Assembly: GCF_030816015.1 (NCBI RefSeq)
Contig: NZ_JAUSXN010000001.1
Location: forward strand, 6,138,001 to 6,202,000
Direction: 5' to 3'
Length of the DNA stretch: 64,000 bases
DNA from: Pedobacter sp. W3I1
GTDB lineage: Bacteria > Bacteroidota > Bacteroidia > Sphingobacteriales > Sphingobacteriaceae
In this document: positions 24,000 to 32,751 of the stretch, in pieces
Layout: each line of letters starts with the position of its first letter
Numbering within the stretch: position 1 is the stretch's first letter
Position numbers and translations under genes: made by a program
The notes under the pieces: model-generated
The model's database searches: none
Seen by the model: the letters and a program-made list of their open reading frames with translations, nothing else
Told to the model about the DNA's origin: nothing

Positions 24000-24923
24000 T
24001 TAAGCCATCACATCCATTATATTGTAATCTTTTTCCATGATTTCAACCTTTGGTTCGGGTTTGTATTTCCATCTGCGATGGCTCCATAACCAGTAAGCAG
24101 GTGCTTCTTTAATCATATCCTCTAAAAAATGGGTATGCATTTTGGTAATTTCGAACTCGGCAGTTTCGGCGGGGTTTAAACAAATTGGCACACAATCTAC
24201 TTCGTAATATCCTCTTTTCAAATAATTGATTTTAAGATAAAAAACCGGACGGTTGGTTTTCTTTGCGATTTTCTCCAATCCTAACTGAATAGAAGATTCC
24301 TGATTTAAAAAGGTCGTCCAGTAATTCGATTCGTCTTTTGAAGGCGCCTGGTCGCTACCAAAGGTAAACATGCTTGGCTTATTCTTATTGGATTGGATAG
24401 CCCTTAAAGTTTGGCGCATTGATACCATGTGGTTACCAAATTTGCTTCTCATGGTCAGAAACCAGTTATCGAAAGCTTCGCTGCTTAAAGGTTTATAAAT
24501 TGGAAAATGTTCGCCTGAAAAGTTTAAACCAATAGCCATACACACCCATTCATAATTGCCATAATGTGACGAGCAGAAAAGTACACTTTCGTTATTTTTG
24601 AGATAAGCTTCTACGAGATCGGTATTTTTAAATTTTACCCTTTTGTTTAATTCCTTTTTAGAAATGCTTTTCATTTTGATCACTTCAATAAAAAGTGAAG
24701 ACAAAAATTTATAAAAACGCTTTTCTATGGCCTTAATTTCAGAAGTATTTTTTTCGGGAAATGCATTAACAAGATTTTCTTTAACCACTTTCCTGCGGTA
24801 GCCAAAAACATAAAATATTAACACATAAAAAGCATCCGCCAATCTGTATAAAATAAATAGCGGCAACAGCGAGAGCGTATTTAATAAAAATATACCCGTT
24901 TTGGATAACCCTTTATTAATCAT
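24000..24923 (-). CDS. LpxL/HtrB-like lysophospholipid acyltransferase, paralogue 1
   Basis: A protein of about 307 residues of the same family, with catalytic H-x4-E (SSHYGNYEW), GSDQAPSKDESNYWTTFLNQ and the shared C-terminal LWSHRRWKYKPEP segment. I place the start at ATG 24923 (MINKGLSKTG), which aligns with MIKKGISHLG of the paralogue; an ATG at 24950 would add nine residues with no counterpart. Two copies suggest either two acyl positions on lipid A or one recruited for another lipid, such as the N-acyl aminolipids of Bacteroidota. It is probably the first gene of a two-gene operon (89-base gap). Confidence 0.92.
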   Translation of the reverse strand: MINKGLSKTGIFLLNTLSLLPLFILYRLADAFYVLIFYVFGYRRKVVKENLVNAFPEKNTSEIKAIEKRFYKFLSSLFIEVIKMKSISKKELNKRVKFKNTDLVEAYLKNNESVLFCSSHYGNYEWVCMAIGLNFSGEHFPIYKPLSSEAFDNWFLTMRSKFGNHMVSMRQTLRAIQSNKNKPSMFTFGSDQAPSKDESNYWTTFLNQESSIQLGLEKIAKKTNRPVFYLKINYLKRGYYEVDCVPICLNPAETAEFEITKMHTHFLEDMIKEAPAYWLWSHRRWKYKPEPKVEIMEKDYNIMDVMA

Positions 24924-25190
24924 AATATGGGATGATAAGTTTGCTTGCAAAGCACAAAATTAAACCTGAACGCAAAATTAATTGCCACACGATTGTTAGT
25001 TTTTTATTCCCATAGGTTTTATGAAAAATTACTGACAAAAAAATGCACCTTTGATTAACAATTTAGCTGACCAACAACAGCTTACCTGAAGTTATTCTCT
25101 CCTTGCCATTAAAGTTGCTAACTCAGCAGAATTAGACGATTAATCCAACCTATGATCACAGCACTCGGTTCTAAACCTTATTGCAGCGGT

Positions 25191-25214
25191 ATCCCCCGAT
25201 CCTTCATCGGGGAT
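25191..25214. repeat. Hairpin with GAT-CCTTC-ATC apex
   Basis: Arms CCCCGAT and ATCGGGG (with a further AT pair and one bulged C outside) enclose CCTTC. It shares its apex pattern with 435-455 and 486-514 while the outer stem differs. Confidence 0.7.
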
Positions 25215-25328
25215 TTAGCGGAAAGAAGGACTAACATTAAAAAATGCACTGATATTGCTTTCCTAATTATTTTAATGACCACTTAAGAAATCTAAATAAA
25301 TATAAATATTGAGTAAATCATTGCTTTA

Positions 25329-25373
25329 AGAGTTGACAATTCAGGGCCTATTTACGATTAATTTGTCAACTCT
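25329..25373. repeat. 11-bp perfect inverted repeat, AGAGTTGACAA / TTGTCAACTCT
   Basis: The arms are perfect over 11 bases with a 23-base spacer. It lies between the typA terminator and the acyltransferase promoter region, without a T-tract, so it may be a protein-binding site or an old element end. Confidence 0.5.
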
Positions 25374-25392
25374 AATAAAACCATTTAAACGC

Positions 25393-25421
25393 AAAAAAGC
25401 CCCGATTTATATCGAGGCTTT
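25393..25421 (-). terminator. Rho-independent terminator of typA
   Basis: Read on the minus strand: AAAGCCTCGAT, loop ATAA, ATCGGGGCTTTTTT, with one mismatch and a run of six T. It lies 42 bases past the typA stop. Confidence 0.8.
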
Positions 25422-25462
25422 AATAATCTGTATTTTAAGTCCCCTTTAGAGGATTTAGGGGT

Positions 25463-27268
25463 CTAAGCGAATTGCTTTCCTTTAACTTTACGCTCTTGTT
25501 CTGTTAAGAAGATTTTACGTAAACGCATGCTTTGCGGTGTAACCTCGATATACTCATCAGCCTGGATATACTCCATAGCCTCTTCTAAAGAGAATTTAAT
25601 TGCAGGAGCAATACGAGCGTTATCATCAGTACCAGATGCACGCATGTTTGTTAATGCTTTACCTTTAACAATATTCACTACTAAATCATTATCACGGATG
25701 TGCTCTCCCATAATCTGACCTTCGTAAACATCAACACCCGGATCTACAAAGAAACGACCTCTATCTTGCAATTTATCAATTGAATAAGCTGTAGTTTGAC
25801 CTTTATCCATTGAAACCAATACACCGTTTGAACGACCAGGGATTGTACCTTTCCAAGGCTCGTAAGCTTTGAAACGGTGTGCCATAATCGCCTCACCTGC
25901 TGTAGCAGTTAAAACATTGTTACGTAAACCGATAATACCACGTGATGGGATTTCGAATTCCAAGTGCTGTAAATCGCCTTTTGGCTCCATAATCAACAAC
26001 TCACCTTTACGTTGAGTTACCAATTCGATTACTTTACCCGAAACTTCTCCCGGAACATCAACAATTAACGTTTCAATTGGCTCACATTTTTTACCATCAA
26101 TTTCTTTAACGATAACCTGTGGCTGACCAACCTGAATTTCATAACCTTCACGACGCATCGTTTCGATTAATACCGATAAATGGAGAATACCACGACCGTA
26201 AACCAACCACGAATCTGGAGATGGGGTTTCTATAACCTTTAAAGCCAAATTTTTCTCCATCTCTTTGTATAAACGTTCTTTAATACGTTGAGAAGTTACT
26301 AATTTACCTTCTTTACCAAAAAATGGAGAGTTGTTAATGGTAAACAACATGTTCATTGTTGGCTCATCAATGCTGATAACCGGCAATTGTTCTGGTGCAT
26401 CAAAATCAGAGATTGTATCACCAATATCAAAACCATCAATACCTACAACAGCACAAATATCACCCGAACTTACTTCTGTGGTACGGATTTTTCCTAAACC
26501 TTCGAAAGTATAAAGTTCTTTTACTCTTGATTTTACGATTTTACCATCGCGTTTAATTAAAGTAACCGGTTGGTTTTCTTTAATGGTACCACGGTGAACA
26601 CGACCGATTGCGATACGACCTACGAAAGATGAATAATCTAACGAAGTGATCTGCATCTGTAGTGTACCATCGTTAATTGGTGCAGGTGGAATGTTAGCCA
26701 CAACCGCATCTAATAAAGCGAAAATATCAGTAGTTGGTACTTTCCAGTCGGTACTCATCCATCCTTGTTTAGATGAACCGTAAATTACCGGGAAATCCAA
26801 TTGCTCTTCTGTTGCTTCAAGGTTAAAGAACAATTCGAAAATCTGTTCATAAACCTCTTCCGGGCGACAGTTTTCCTTATCCACTTTATTTACCACCACA
26901 ATCGGTTTTAAACCAAGGGCTAAAGCTTTTTGCGTTACGAAACGCGTTTGAGGCATTGCACCTTCAAAAGCATCGCAAAGTAAAAGCACACCATCTGCCA
27001 TTTTCAAAACACGCTCTACCTCACCGCCGAAATCCGCGTGACCAGGAGTGTCAATAATATTAATTTTTACGTCTTTGTATTGAACCGATACGTTTTTAGA
27101 TACAATCGTGATACCACGCTCGCGCTCTAAATCGTTGTTATCCAATATCAAATCTCCTGTTTGTTCGTTGTCACGAAAAATAGAACAAGAATGTAAAATC
27201 TTATCAACCAAAGTAGTTTTGCCGTGGTCAACGTGTGCTATAATAGCTATATTTCTAATCTTTTGCAT
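25463..27268 (-). CDS. typA: Translational GTPase TypA/BipA
   Basis: A 601-residue ribosome-associated translational GTPase linked to ribosome assembly and stress growth. The G1 loop AHVDHGKTTL begins at residue 10, followed by the switch region RERGITI, G3 DTPGHADFGGEVERV, and G4 NKVD. The EF-G-like domains II, III and V and the TypA-specific C-terminal domain (GRSNGVLVSMDKGQTTAYSIDKLQDRG) follow. Full normal length. A perfect -7 box lies 23 bases upstream and a terminator downstream, so it is probably monocistronic. Confidence 0.98.
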   Translation of the reverse strand: MQKIRNIAIIAHVDHGKTTLVDKILHSCSIFRDNEQTGDLILDNNDLERERGITIVSKNVSVQYKDVKINIIDTPGHADFGGEVERVLKMADGVLLLCDAFEGAMPQTRFVTQKALALGLKPIVVVNKVDKENCRPEEVYEQIFELFFNLEATEEQLDFPVIYGSSKQGWMSTDWKVPTTDIFALLDAVVANIPPAPINDGTLQMQITSLDYSSFVGRIAIGRVHRGTIKENQPVTLIKRDGKIVKSRVKELYTFEGLGKIRTTEVSSGDICAVVGIDGFDIGDTISDFDAPEQLPVISIDEPTMNMLFTINNSPFFGKEGKLVTSQRIKERLYKEMEKNLALKVIETPSPDSWLVYGRGILHLSVLIETMRREGYEIQVGQPQVIVKEIDGKKCEPIETLIVDVPGEVSGKVIELVTQRKGELLIMEPKGDLQHLEFEIPSRGIIGLRNNVLTATAGEAIMAHRFKAYEPWKGTIPGRSNGVLVSMDKGQTTAYSIDKLQDRGRFFVDPGVDVYEGQIMGEHIRDNDLVVNIVKGKALTNMRASGTDDNARIAPAIKFSLEEAMEYIQADEYIEVTPQSMRLRKIFLTEQERKVKGKQFA

Positions 27269-27649
27269 AAAATGCGCCTCAAATTTGGCGCAAAGATAGT
27301 GTTTTGAAATGGATTTTCTACTATATCTCTCACTATTTAATATGATGATAATGTTGTAATTATCTCATTTTTAAAAGGAAAGTGAGCACAACATTTTTCT
27401 CCTTATTACACTCCGGCTTTTCCGGTTTGACTGATTTAACATTTTAGCAAACTGAGCGAACGAATAGGTAACATTATCGATTTCTTGAATGATTATAGGA
27501 GAATAATTTGCTTTAAAAAGCTGATATCGTTATAAAATGCTATAACATATTGAACAGATTTTAACCAGATGTTCCGTATAAAAGCATAATTTTTATATTA
27601 GCAGCGGAAATGAAATGTAATTGCCTTTACCGCCTATTAAAATCAACAG
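27269..27649. other. Intergenic region with divergent promoters
   Basis: An AT-rich spacer between divergent typA and the DUF4180 gene. Apart from the typA -7 box at 27291-27298 I see no repeat, hairpin or gene in it. Confidence 0.7.
27291..27298 (-). promoter_or_regulatory. Candidate -7 promoter box (TATCTTTG) for typA
   Basis: On the minus strand it matches TAnnTTTG exactly, 23 bases before the typA ATG. No convincing -33 TTTG is visible. Confidence 0.5.
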
Positions 27650-28009
27650 ATGAAAATTGAATCACATACCCTAAATAATACCAATATTGCCGAAATTATT
27701 TCGGAAGAAATCATTATTAATAACGCAGACGATGGATTAGATTTATTAGGAAACTTATACTACCAGAGTTTTGATAAAATCATTATCCATGAGCGCAATA
27801 TAACGCCTGATTTCTTTGACCTTAAAAATGGAATAGCAGGAGAAATTCTCCAAAAGTTTTCAAATTACCGGGTAAGCCTGGCTATTATTGGCGATTTTAG
27901 TCCATATCAAAGCCAAAGTATTAAAGATTTTATTTACGAAAGCAATAAGGGCAAACACATCAATTTTTTGGGTTCGACGGCTGAAGCCCTAACAAGGCTA
28001 GCGGGTTGA
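27650..28009 (+). CDS. DUF4180 family protein
   Basis: A 119-residue cytoplasmic protein. The pattern ADDGLDLLGNLYYQSFDKIIIHERNITPDFFDLKNGIAGEILQKFSNYRVSLAIIGDF followed by SKDFIYESNKG-like C-terminal text is that of DUF4180, a small conserved family with no established function; the fold resembles STAS-like alpha/beta proteins in outline. Its last 12 bases overlap the 3' end of the convergent VOC gene. Start ATG. No operon partner. Confidence 0.85.
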   Translation: MKIESHTLNNTNIAEIISEEIIINNADDGLDLLGNLYYQSFDKIIIHERNITPDFFDLKNGIAGEILQKFSNYRVSLAIIGDFSPYQSQSIKDFIYESNKGKHINFLGSTAEALTRLAG

Positions 28010-28459
28010 TATATTAATGTTTAACCAATCTTCGTAAGAAACTACGTCTAGCCCGGGCCTTCCCTCTCCCTCTAAAATGGCAATAAATTCTAATACATGC
28101 CCGTCGGGGTCGTTAAAATAAATGGCCATGGCAGGCATCCAGGCGAAAACCATTGGCTCGTGGTTTCCATTGTTAAGAAAATTATATGGCTTTAAGTTTT
28201 TAGATTCGAGAAAGCTAACTGATTTGTTCAGTACATCTTCTACGTCGCAACGGAAGGCAAAATGTCTGATATCAATTTCAGCTTTTGGTTTTTCCCAGAT
28301 CCCCAGCATGGCTTCTTTTGGCTTCCCTATCCAGAAAAATGCAATTTTACGTTCTTCTTCATAATGGCATTGTGTTAAGCCCAAGGTATTGCTATAAAAA
28401 TCGATCGATCTTGCTAAATCTTCGACATAAATATGTGTTTCAAAGAGTCCCTTTATCAT
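27998..28459 (-). CDS. VOC-family (glyoxalase/bleomycin-resistance fold) protein
   Basis: A 153-residue vicinal-oxygen-chelate protein. Two beta-alpha-beta-beta-beta modules are visible: FETHIYVEDLARSIDFYSNTLGL at the N-terminus and IRHFAFRCDVEDV ... AIYFNDPDGHVLEFIAIL at the C-terminus. Likely metal ligands are H9 of the first module and the H and E of the FNDPDGHVLEF strand. It could be a lyase, a dioxygenase-like enzyme or a binding protein; no substrate can be named. Convergent overlap of 12 bases with DUF4180. Confidence 0.9.
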   Translation of the reverse strand: MIKGLFETHIYVEDLARSIDFYSNTLGLTQCHYEEERKIAFFWIGKPKEAMLGIWEKPKAEIDIRHFAFRCDVEDVLNKSVSFLESKNLKPYNFLNNGNHEPMVFAWMPAMAIYFNDPDGHVLEFIAILEGEGRPGLDVVSYEDWLNINISTR

Positions 28460-28595
28460 AGCGTGAAAGTAAACATAAGTTTAAGCTACGAAAAATCATG
28501 TTTTTCGATGTCGTCATCAATAAAATCGATATCTGGGGCCAAATGGGTTACCAAAATAATCAATGTTGTATTAAGGATAAAATAATCCAACCGGA

Positions 28596-29291
28596 ATGAA
28601 CAAAAGGTTTTTAAAATATACAGGCAGGTGCTGTATTGCTTTTATTGCACTGATTGGAATTTACTTTTTAACCGCTTTTGGTTGTTCGCGTATCACCATA
28701 AACGCCAATCCATCAAATGCTAAAGAAGTTACCATATACATTATGACTAACGGCGTACACACCGATATCATTATTCCTGCTGTTAACGCACAAATGGACT
28801 GGACAAAACAAATCAGTTATCAAAATACGCTGGAAGCCGATAGCACTTATCAATACCTGGCGATGGGTTGGGGCGACAAGAAATTCTACCTGGAAACACC
28901 AGAATTTTCAGACCTTAAACTCAGCAATGGGCTAAGAGCCATTTCAGGCTTAAGCACATCTGCTATGCATACTACCTATTACAAAAACATACAGGAAGAT
29001 GCGAGTTGTAAGAAAATCATAATCAGCAAAACGCAATACCAACAGCTGATTGATTACATTTTAAATAGCTTCAAAAAAGATGAAGCAGGACATTTGATGA
29101 ATGTAAAATCGAATGTACATTACGATATTGGCGATGCCTTTTATGAAGCAAAAGGGAGTTACAGCATTTTTAAAACCTGCAATACCTGGGCGAATGCAGC
29201 ACTAAAAGCATGCGGGCAAAGAAGCTGTTTGTGGACGATTTTCGATACCGGGATCTTTCTAAAATATAGCGATAGAAATACCGTGAAATAA
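28596..29291 (+). CDS. TIGR02117/DUF2459 family protein
   Basis: A 231-residue protein with an N-terminal membrane or signal segment (12-30), then IYIMTNGVHTDIIIPA, MGWGDKKFYLETPEF, and CNTWANAALKACG, the conserved segments of the TIGR02117 (DUF2459) family. The C-T-W-A and early H-T-D-I segments look like a papain-like/NlpC-type Cys-His arrangement, but no activity is established. It probably faces the periplasm. It sits in front of the MBOAT/SGNH pair with 114 bases between them and no obvious link. Confidence 0.87.
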   Translation: MNKRFLKYTGRCCIAFIALIGIYFLTAFGCSRITINANPSNAKEVTIYIMTNGVHTDIIIPAVNAQMDWTKQISYQNTLEADSTYQYLAMGWGDKKFYLETPEFSDLKLSNGLRAISGLSTSAMHTTYYKNIQEDASCKKIIISKTQYQQLIDYILNSFKKDEAGHLMNVKSNVHYDIGDAFYEAKGSYSIFKTCNTWANAALKACGQRSCLWTIFDTGIFLKYSDRNTVK

Positions 29292-29405
29292 CTATACAGA
29301 TATTTTACACCTTTAAGCAATTCCGCGTACAAATTTACTCATCGTATTAACCGGACATCACAAAGCGTTAATTTTATTCTTAAACGAAGTATTAACCTTA
29401 ACGCT

Positions 29406-30842
29406 ATGCTTTTTAACTCTTTTAGCTTTGCTGCTTTTTTACCCATAGTTTTTATCCTGTATTGGGTTTTGGGAAAAGAACGTCTAAGAGCTCAAAATAT
29501 ATTATTGCTGGGTGCCAGCTATTTCTTTTACGCCTGCTGGGATTGGCGGTTTATGTTCCTGCTCATTTTTTCCACCTTACTGGATTATTTCACAGGTTTA
29601 AAAATGATGGAAAGCAAAAATAACAGGTCCAAAAAATTTTGGTTCTGGCTGAGTATCTCCATTAATCTGGGGTTTTTAGGAATTTTTAAATACTACAATT
29701 TCTTTGCCGGTTCTTTTGCTGATGCCATTGCGAATTTTGGTCTTCAGGTAAATCCATGGACATTAAAAGTCATTTTACCTGTTGGCATATCGTTTTACAC
29801 TTTTCATGGTTTGTCGTATGTAATCGATATTTATAAGAACCGGATACCGGCAGAGAAAAATTTTATCGATTATTCTTTATTTGTAAGTTTCTTTCCGCTC
29901 CTGGTTGCCGGGCCTATAGAACGGGCCACACACCTGCTTCCTCAGATCAAAAAAGAGAGATCTTTTGACTACAGCAAGGCGATTGATGGTTTACGACAGA
30001 TTTTATGGGGTTTGTTTAAAAAAATCGTTATTGCTGATCAATGTGCCAATTATGCCAATATCATTTTTAATCATTCTGGAGAATATTCAGGAAGTACTTT
30101 ATTGCTTGGAGCCATCCTTTTTGCCTTTCAGATTTATGGCGATTTCTCGGGCTATTCTGATATCGCCTTAGGTACAGCACGTTTATTTGGGATAGAATTA
30201 TTAAGAAACTTTGCATTCCCTTATTTCTCCAGAGATATTGCCGAGTTCTGGCGCAGGTGGCATATCTCGCTATCTACCTGGTTTAGGGATTACCTTTACA
30301 TTCCCTTGGGTGGAAGCAAAGGCGGAACCTGGGTAAAAGTACGGAACACGTTTATCATCTTTTTAGTAAGCGGTTTCTGGCATGGCGCCAACTGGACCTT
30401 CATCATCTGGGGACTACTGAATGCACTCTTTATTATGCCATCCATTGTTTTCAATACCAACCGATCGAACCTCGATACCGTTGCACAAGGAAAAACATTT
30501 CCATCCCTAAAAGAATTTGCCACAATCACCCTAACATTTGGTTTAACGGTTTTCGCCTGGATATTCTTCAGGGCAAATTCGGTACAGCATGCTTTCAACA
30601 TCATATCAACTATTGGTTCCGAATCTTTTTTCACCATTCCAGCAATACTACCGGTTAAACTATTTCTGTTACTAGCTTTATTTATTTTGATAGAATGGAA
30701 TGGCAGAATGGAACAATACGCCATCGCCAGGTTTGCATTATCGTGGCCAAAACCAATTAGGTGGGGCATTTATTACGGACTTGTTCTGGTGATATTCTTT
30801 TTTGCCGGGGCAGAACAGCAATTCATTTACTTTCAATTTTAA
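29406..30842 (+). CDS. MBOAT-family membrane O-acyltransferase (AlgI-like)
   Basis: A 478-residue polytopic membrane protein of the AlgI/DltB branch of MBOAT enzymes, which pass acyl groups across the inner membrane to a surface polymer. Clear family blocks are FYACWDWRFMFLL, PVGISFYTFHGLSYVIDIY, FPLLVAGPIERA, FWRRWHISLSTWFRDYLYIP (282-300) and the catalytic-His block VSGFWHGANWTFIIWG with H326. Full length. Its stop is 2 bases before the start of a SGNH-like partner gene, which matches the AlgI/AlgJ or DltB/DltD arrangement. The polymer being acetylated cannot be read here. Confidence 0.95.
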   Translation: MLFNSFSFAAFLPIVFILYWVLGKERLRAQNILLLGASYFFYACWDWRFMFLLIFSTLLDYFTGLKMMESKNNRSKKFWFWLSISINLGFLGIFKYYNFFAGSFADAIANFGLQVNPWTLKVILPVGISFYTFHGLSYVIDIYKNRIPAEKNFIDYSLFVSFFPLLVAGPIERATHLLPQIKKERSFDYSKAIDGLRQILWGLFKKIVIADQCANYANIIFNHSGEYSGSTLLLGAILFAFQIYGDFSGYSDIALGTARLFGIELLRNFAFPYFSRDIAEFWRRWHISLSTWFRDYLYIPLGGSKGGTWVKVRNTFIIFLVSGFWHGANWTFIIWGLLNALFIMPSIVFNTNRSNLDTVAQGKTFPSLKEFATITLTFGLTVFAWIFFRANSVQHAFNIISTIGSESFFTIPAILPVKLFLLLALFILIEWNGRMEQYAIARFALSWPKPIRWGIYYGLVLVIFFFAGAEQQFIYFQF

Positions 30843-30844
30843 TT

Positions 30845-31753
30845 ATGAAAAAATTCGCTAAATATATCGCCATCTTCCTATTTCCCATCATACTGTTAGG
30901 CGTTCTTTTCGAAGTTTTGATCAGAAAAATTCCAAATGACTATGAATACAAAAAAAGTTATCTCGATCACCATGCCAAAGAGGTAAGTATTTTATTTCTT
31001 GGAAGCTCTCATGTATATTATGGCATCGATCCAAAGTATATCAAATCGAGTTTTAATGCGAGTTATATTTCACAATCATTTGATTATGATCTGGAAATTT
31101 TAAAAAAATATAATGAGCAATGGGCCAATTTAAAATACATTGTGATCCCTGTTGATTATTTTTCTTTTTATGGCCGTTTAGAAAATAGCCCTGAGGCTTG
31201 GCGTGCAAAAAACTACCGCATTTATTATGATATCAATACCGATCATAACATTTTAAACGGCACAGAAATGCTGAGCAATAAACTCGACATCAATTTAAGC
31301 CGGCTTCTAAACCATTATGTTAGAGGGGAGAATGATATTAGTTGCAGTAAACTGGGTTGGGGATCGAGTTACAAAGCGATTAATCATAAAGATTTAATCA
31401 AAAGTGGCGTAACAGCCGCAGCACGACATACCGCAAAAGATAATCTTCAATTTTCAACTAACCTGCGTTTATTGGATGAAATGATCGCCTTTGCAGCGCA
31501 CAAAAATATTAAGGTGGTGTTGTTTACCAGCCCGGCTTATAAAACTTATGTATCACATTTAAGCAAAAACCAGCTGAATACCACGCTTTCAACCATCAAG
31601 AAACTGAATACCGCACATAGTACAGTGAAGTATTTCAATCTTTTACAGGATAGCTCATTCCATGCCCAGGATTTTTACGATGGCGACCATCTTAACGAAA
31701 TCGGCGCAAAAAAACTAAGTTTAAAAATGAATGTGCTTTTAGGTAAGCTATAA
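30845..31753 (+). CDS. SGNH/AlgJ-like acetylesterase-fold partner of the MBOAT
   Basis: A 302-residue protein with an N-terminal membrane anchor (5-25) and an extracytoplasmic SGNH-hydrolase-like domain. The nucleophile block FLGSSHVYYGIDP (S54/S55) and the catalytic Asp-His block DGDHLNEIG (D279, H282) match the GDS and DxxH ends of the SGNH fold. I set the start at ATG 30845, 2 bases after the MBOAT stop; a longer frame from 30761 would overlap the MBOAT gene and shift the anchor inward. It probably moves acetyl from the MBOAT to the polymer, as DltD and AlgJ/AlgX do. Confidence 0.85.
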   Translation: MKKFAKYIAIFLFPIILLGVLFEVLIRKIPNDYEYKKSYLDHHAKEVSILFLGSSHVYYGIDPKYIKSSFNASYISQSFDYDLEILKKYNEQWANLKYIVIPVDYFSFYGRLENSPEAWRAKNYRIYYDINTDHNILNGTEMLSNKLDINLSRLLNHYVRGENDISCSKLGWGSSYKAINHKDLIKSGVTAAARHTAKDNLQFSTNLRLLDEMIAFAAHKNIKVVLFTSPAYKTYVSHLSKNQLNTTLSTIKKLNTAHSTVKYFNLLQDSSFHAQDFYDGDHLNEIGAKKLSLKMNVLLGKL

Positions 31754-31757
31754 GCTG

Positions 31758-32576
31758 TTAAACTTCGAATGCCCAATCTAAAAAGGCTGGCATTACACTT
31801 TCCCATGTTGGAACATCGTGTTTACCGCCAACTTTTTCATAATAAAAAACATTTTCAGGTCGTTTATAGCCTTTATTCAAGAGTATTTTAACCACATCAA
31901 TCGTATCATCTATCGAATCGATGATCATATTTTTATTCCTGTCGGCCTTTTCATCTTCCGTTCCGGTCATTAACCAGAATTTCATATCCGGCTTGGTAGA
32001 AGTATTTTCCATTTGCTGATGCATAATCCGGTCGGCATCGGTATAACCTTCTGCCAAATCTTTTTTTCTCCACCAAAATGCGCCTGAAAAAACGCCGACA
32101 ACATCAAAAGCTGATGGATTATTCCAGGAAATATCAAAAGCAGATAAACCGCCCAAAGAAAATCCTGCAAAACCCACTTTGCCAGTAATCGGCATTGCAA
32201 TTTTCTTTTTAACGAAAGGTAAAAGTTCTTTGATCACAAAATCGCTGTAAAGGTTAGCTTTCGCTCCACGTCCCTTAAAATCGGGAACACCTGCCACACC
32301 ATATTCCATTAATCGGTCTTCTGACGCCTTAATAGCCACAACAATTAACCTATGGTTTCTCTTGGCATGGTGGGCCTCTTCTAAAATCCGGCGGAAATCC
32401 ATTTTGGCCACATCCTGACCATCGTTTAATAAAAGAAGCTCTATTTTCTCATTCCCCAAAATACCTTCAGGCGTGTAAATATCTATTTCTACCTCATGCT
32501 TTAAATAAGCTGAAGGTATTTTAAAATGGCTGGTGTTAACTTTTACCGATAAAATTGTAGTGTACATCATAATCAA
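31758..32576 (-). CDS. Alpha/beta-hydrolase esterase (esterase D / PF00756 type)
   Basis: A 272-residue alpha/beta hydrolase of the putative-esterase family (relatives: Fes/IroE, esterase D). The nucleophile elbow GFSLGG has S140; a late GGKHDVPTWE supplies the His; the LLLNDGQD segment forms the oxyanion side. It lacks a signal peptide, so it is cytoplasmic. ATG codons at 32576, 32570 and 32567 are all possible starts. A perfect TACCTTTG box lies about 40 bases upstream on the same strand. Its 5' end faces the second esterase gene of the amidoligase cluster, so it may be a divergently expressed member of that pathway. Confidence 0.9.
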   Translation of the reverse strand: MIMMYTTILSVKVNTSHFKIPSAYLKHEVEIDIYTPEGILGNEKIELLLLNDGQDVAKMDFRRILEEAHHAKRNHRLIVVAIKASEDRLMEYGVAGVPDFKGRGAKANLYSDFVIKELLPFVKKKIAMPITGKVGFAGFSLGGLSAFDISWNNPSAFDVVGVFSGAFWWRKKDLAEGYTDADRIMHQQMENTSTKPDMKFWLMTGTEDEKADRNKNMIIDSIDDTIDVVKILLNKGYKRPENVFYYEKVGGKHDVPTWESVMPAFLDWAFEV

Positions 32577-32614
32577 AATCCCCTATCACATGGCTATCGC
32601 CTCATAATTCGGGG

Positions 32615-32622
32615 CAAAGGTA
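32615..32622 (-). promoter_or_regulatory. Candidate -7 promoter box (TACCTTTG) for the minus-strand esterase
   Basis: A perfect TAnnTTTG match on the minus strand, about 40 bases before the esterase ATG. No -33 box is recognisable. Confidence 0.45.
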
Positions 32623-32751
32623 CAAATCTTGCTAAACTATTAATTATCATAGGTTAATTTTTACAATACGCTTTTGATTTGTATCATTTTACGGCTTAAG
32701 CTATTCTTTTTGTAGATTTTAATTTATACCTTAAGTCATTCAATTTTTATT

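Larger units (their letters stand above)
24924..25462. other. Intergenic region between typA and the acyltransferase pair
   Basis: No gene. It contains a GAT-CCTTC-ATC hairpin (25191-25214), an 11-bp perfect inverted repeat (25329-25373), the typA terminator (25393-25421) and, at 25439-25463, a 'gtcccctttagaggatttag' repeat abutting the typA stop codon. The part from 24924 to 25190 shows nothing further. Confidence 0.75.
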
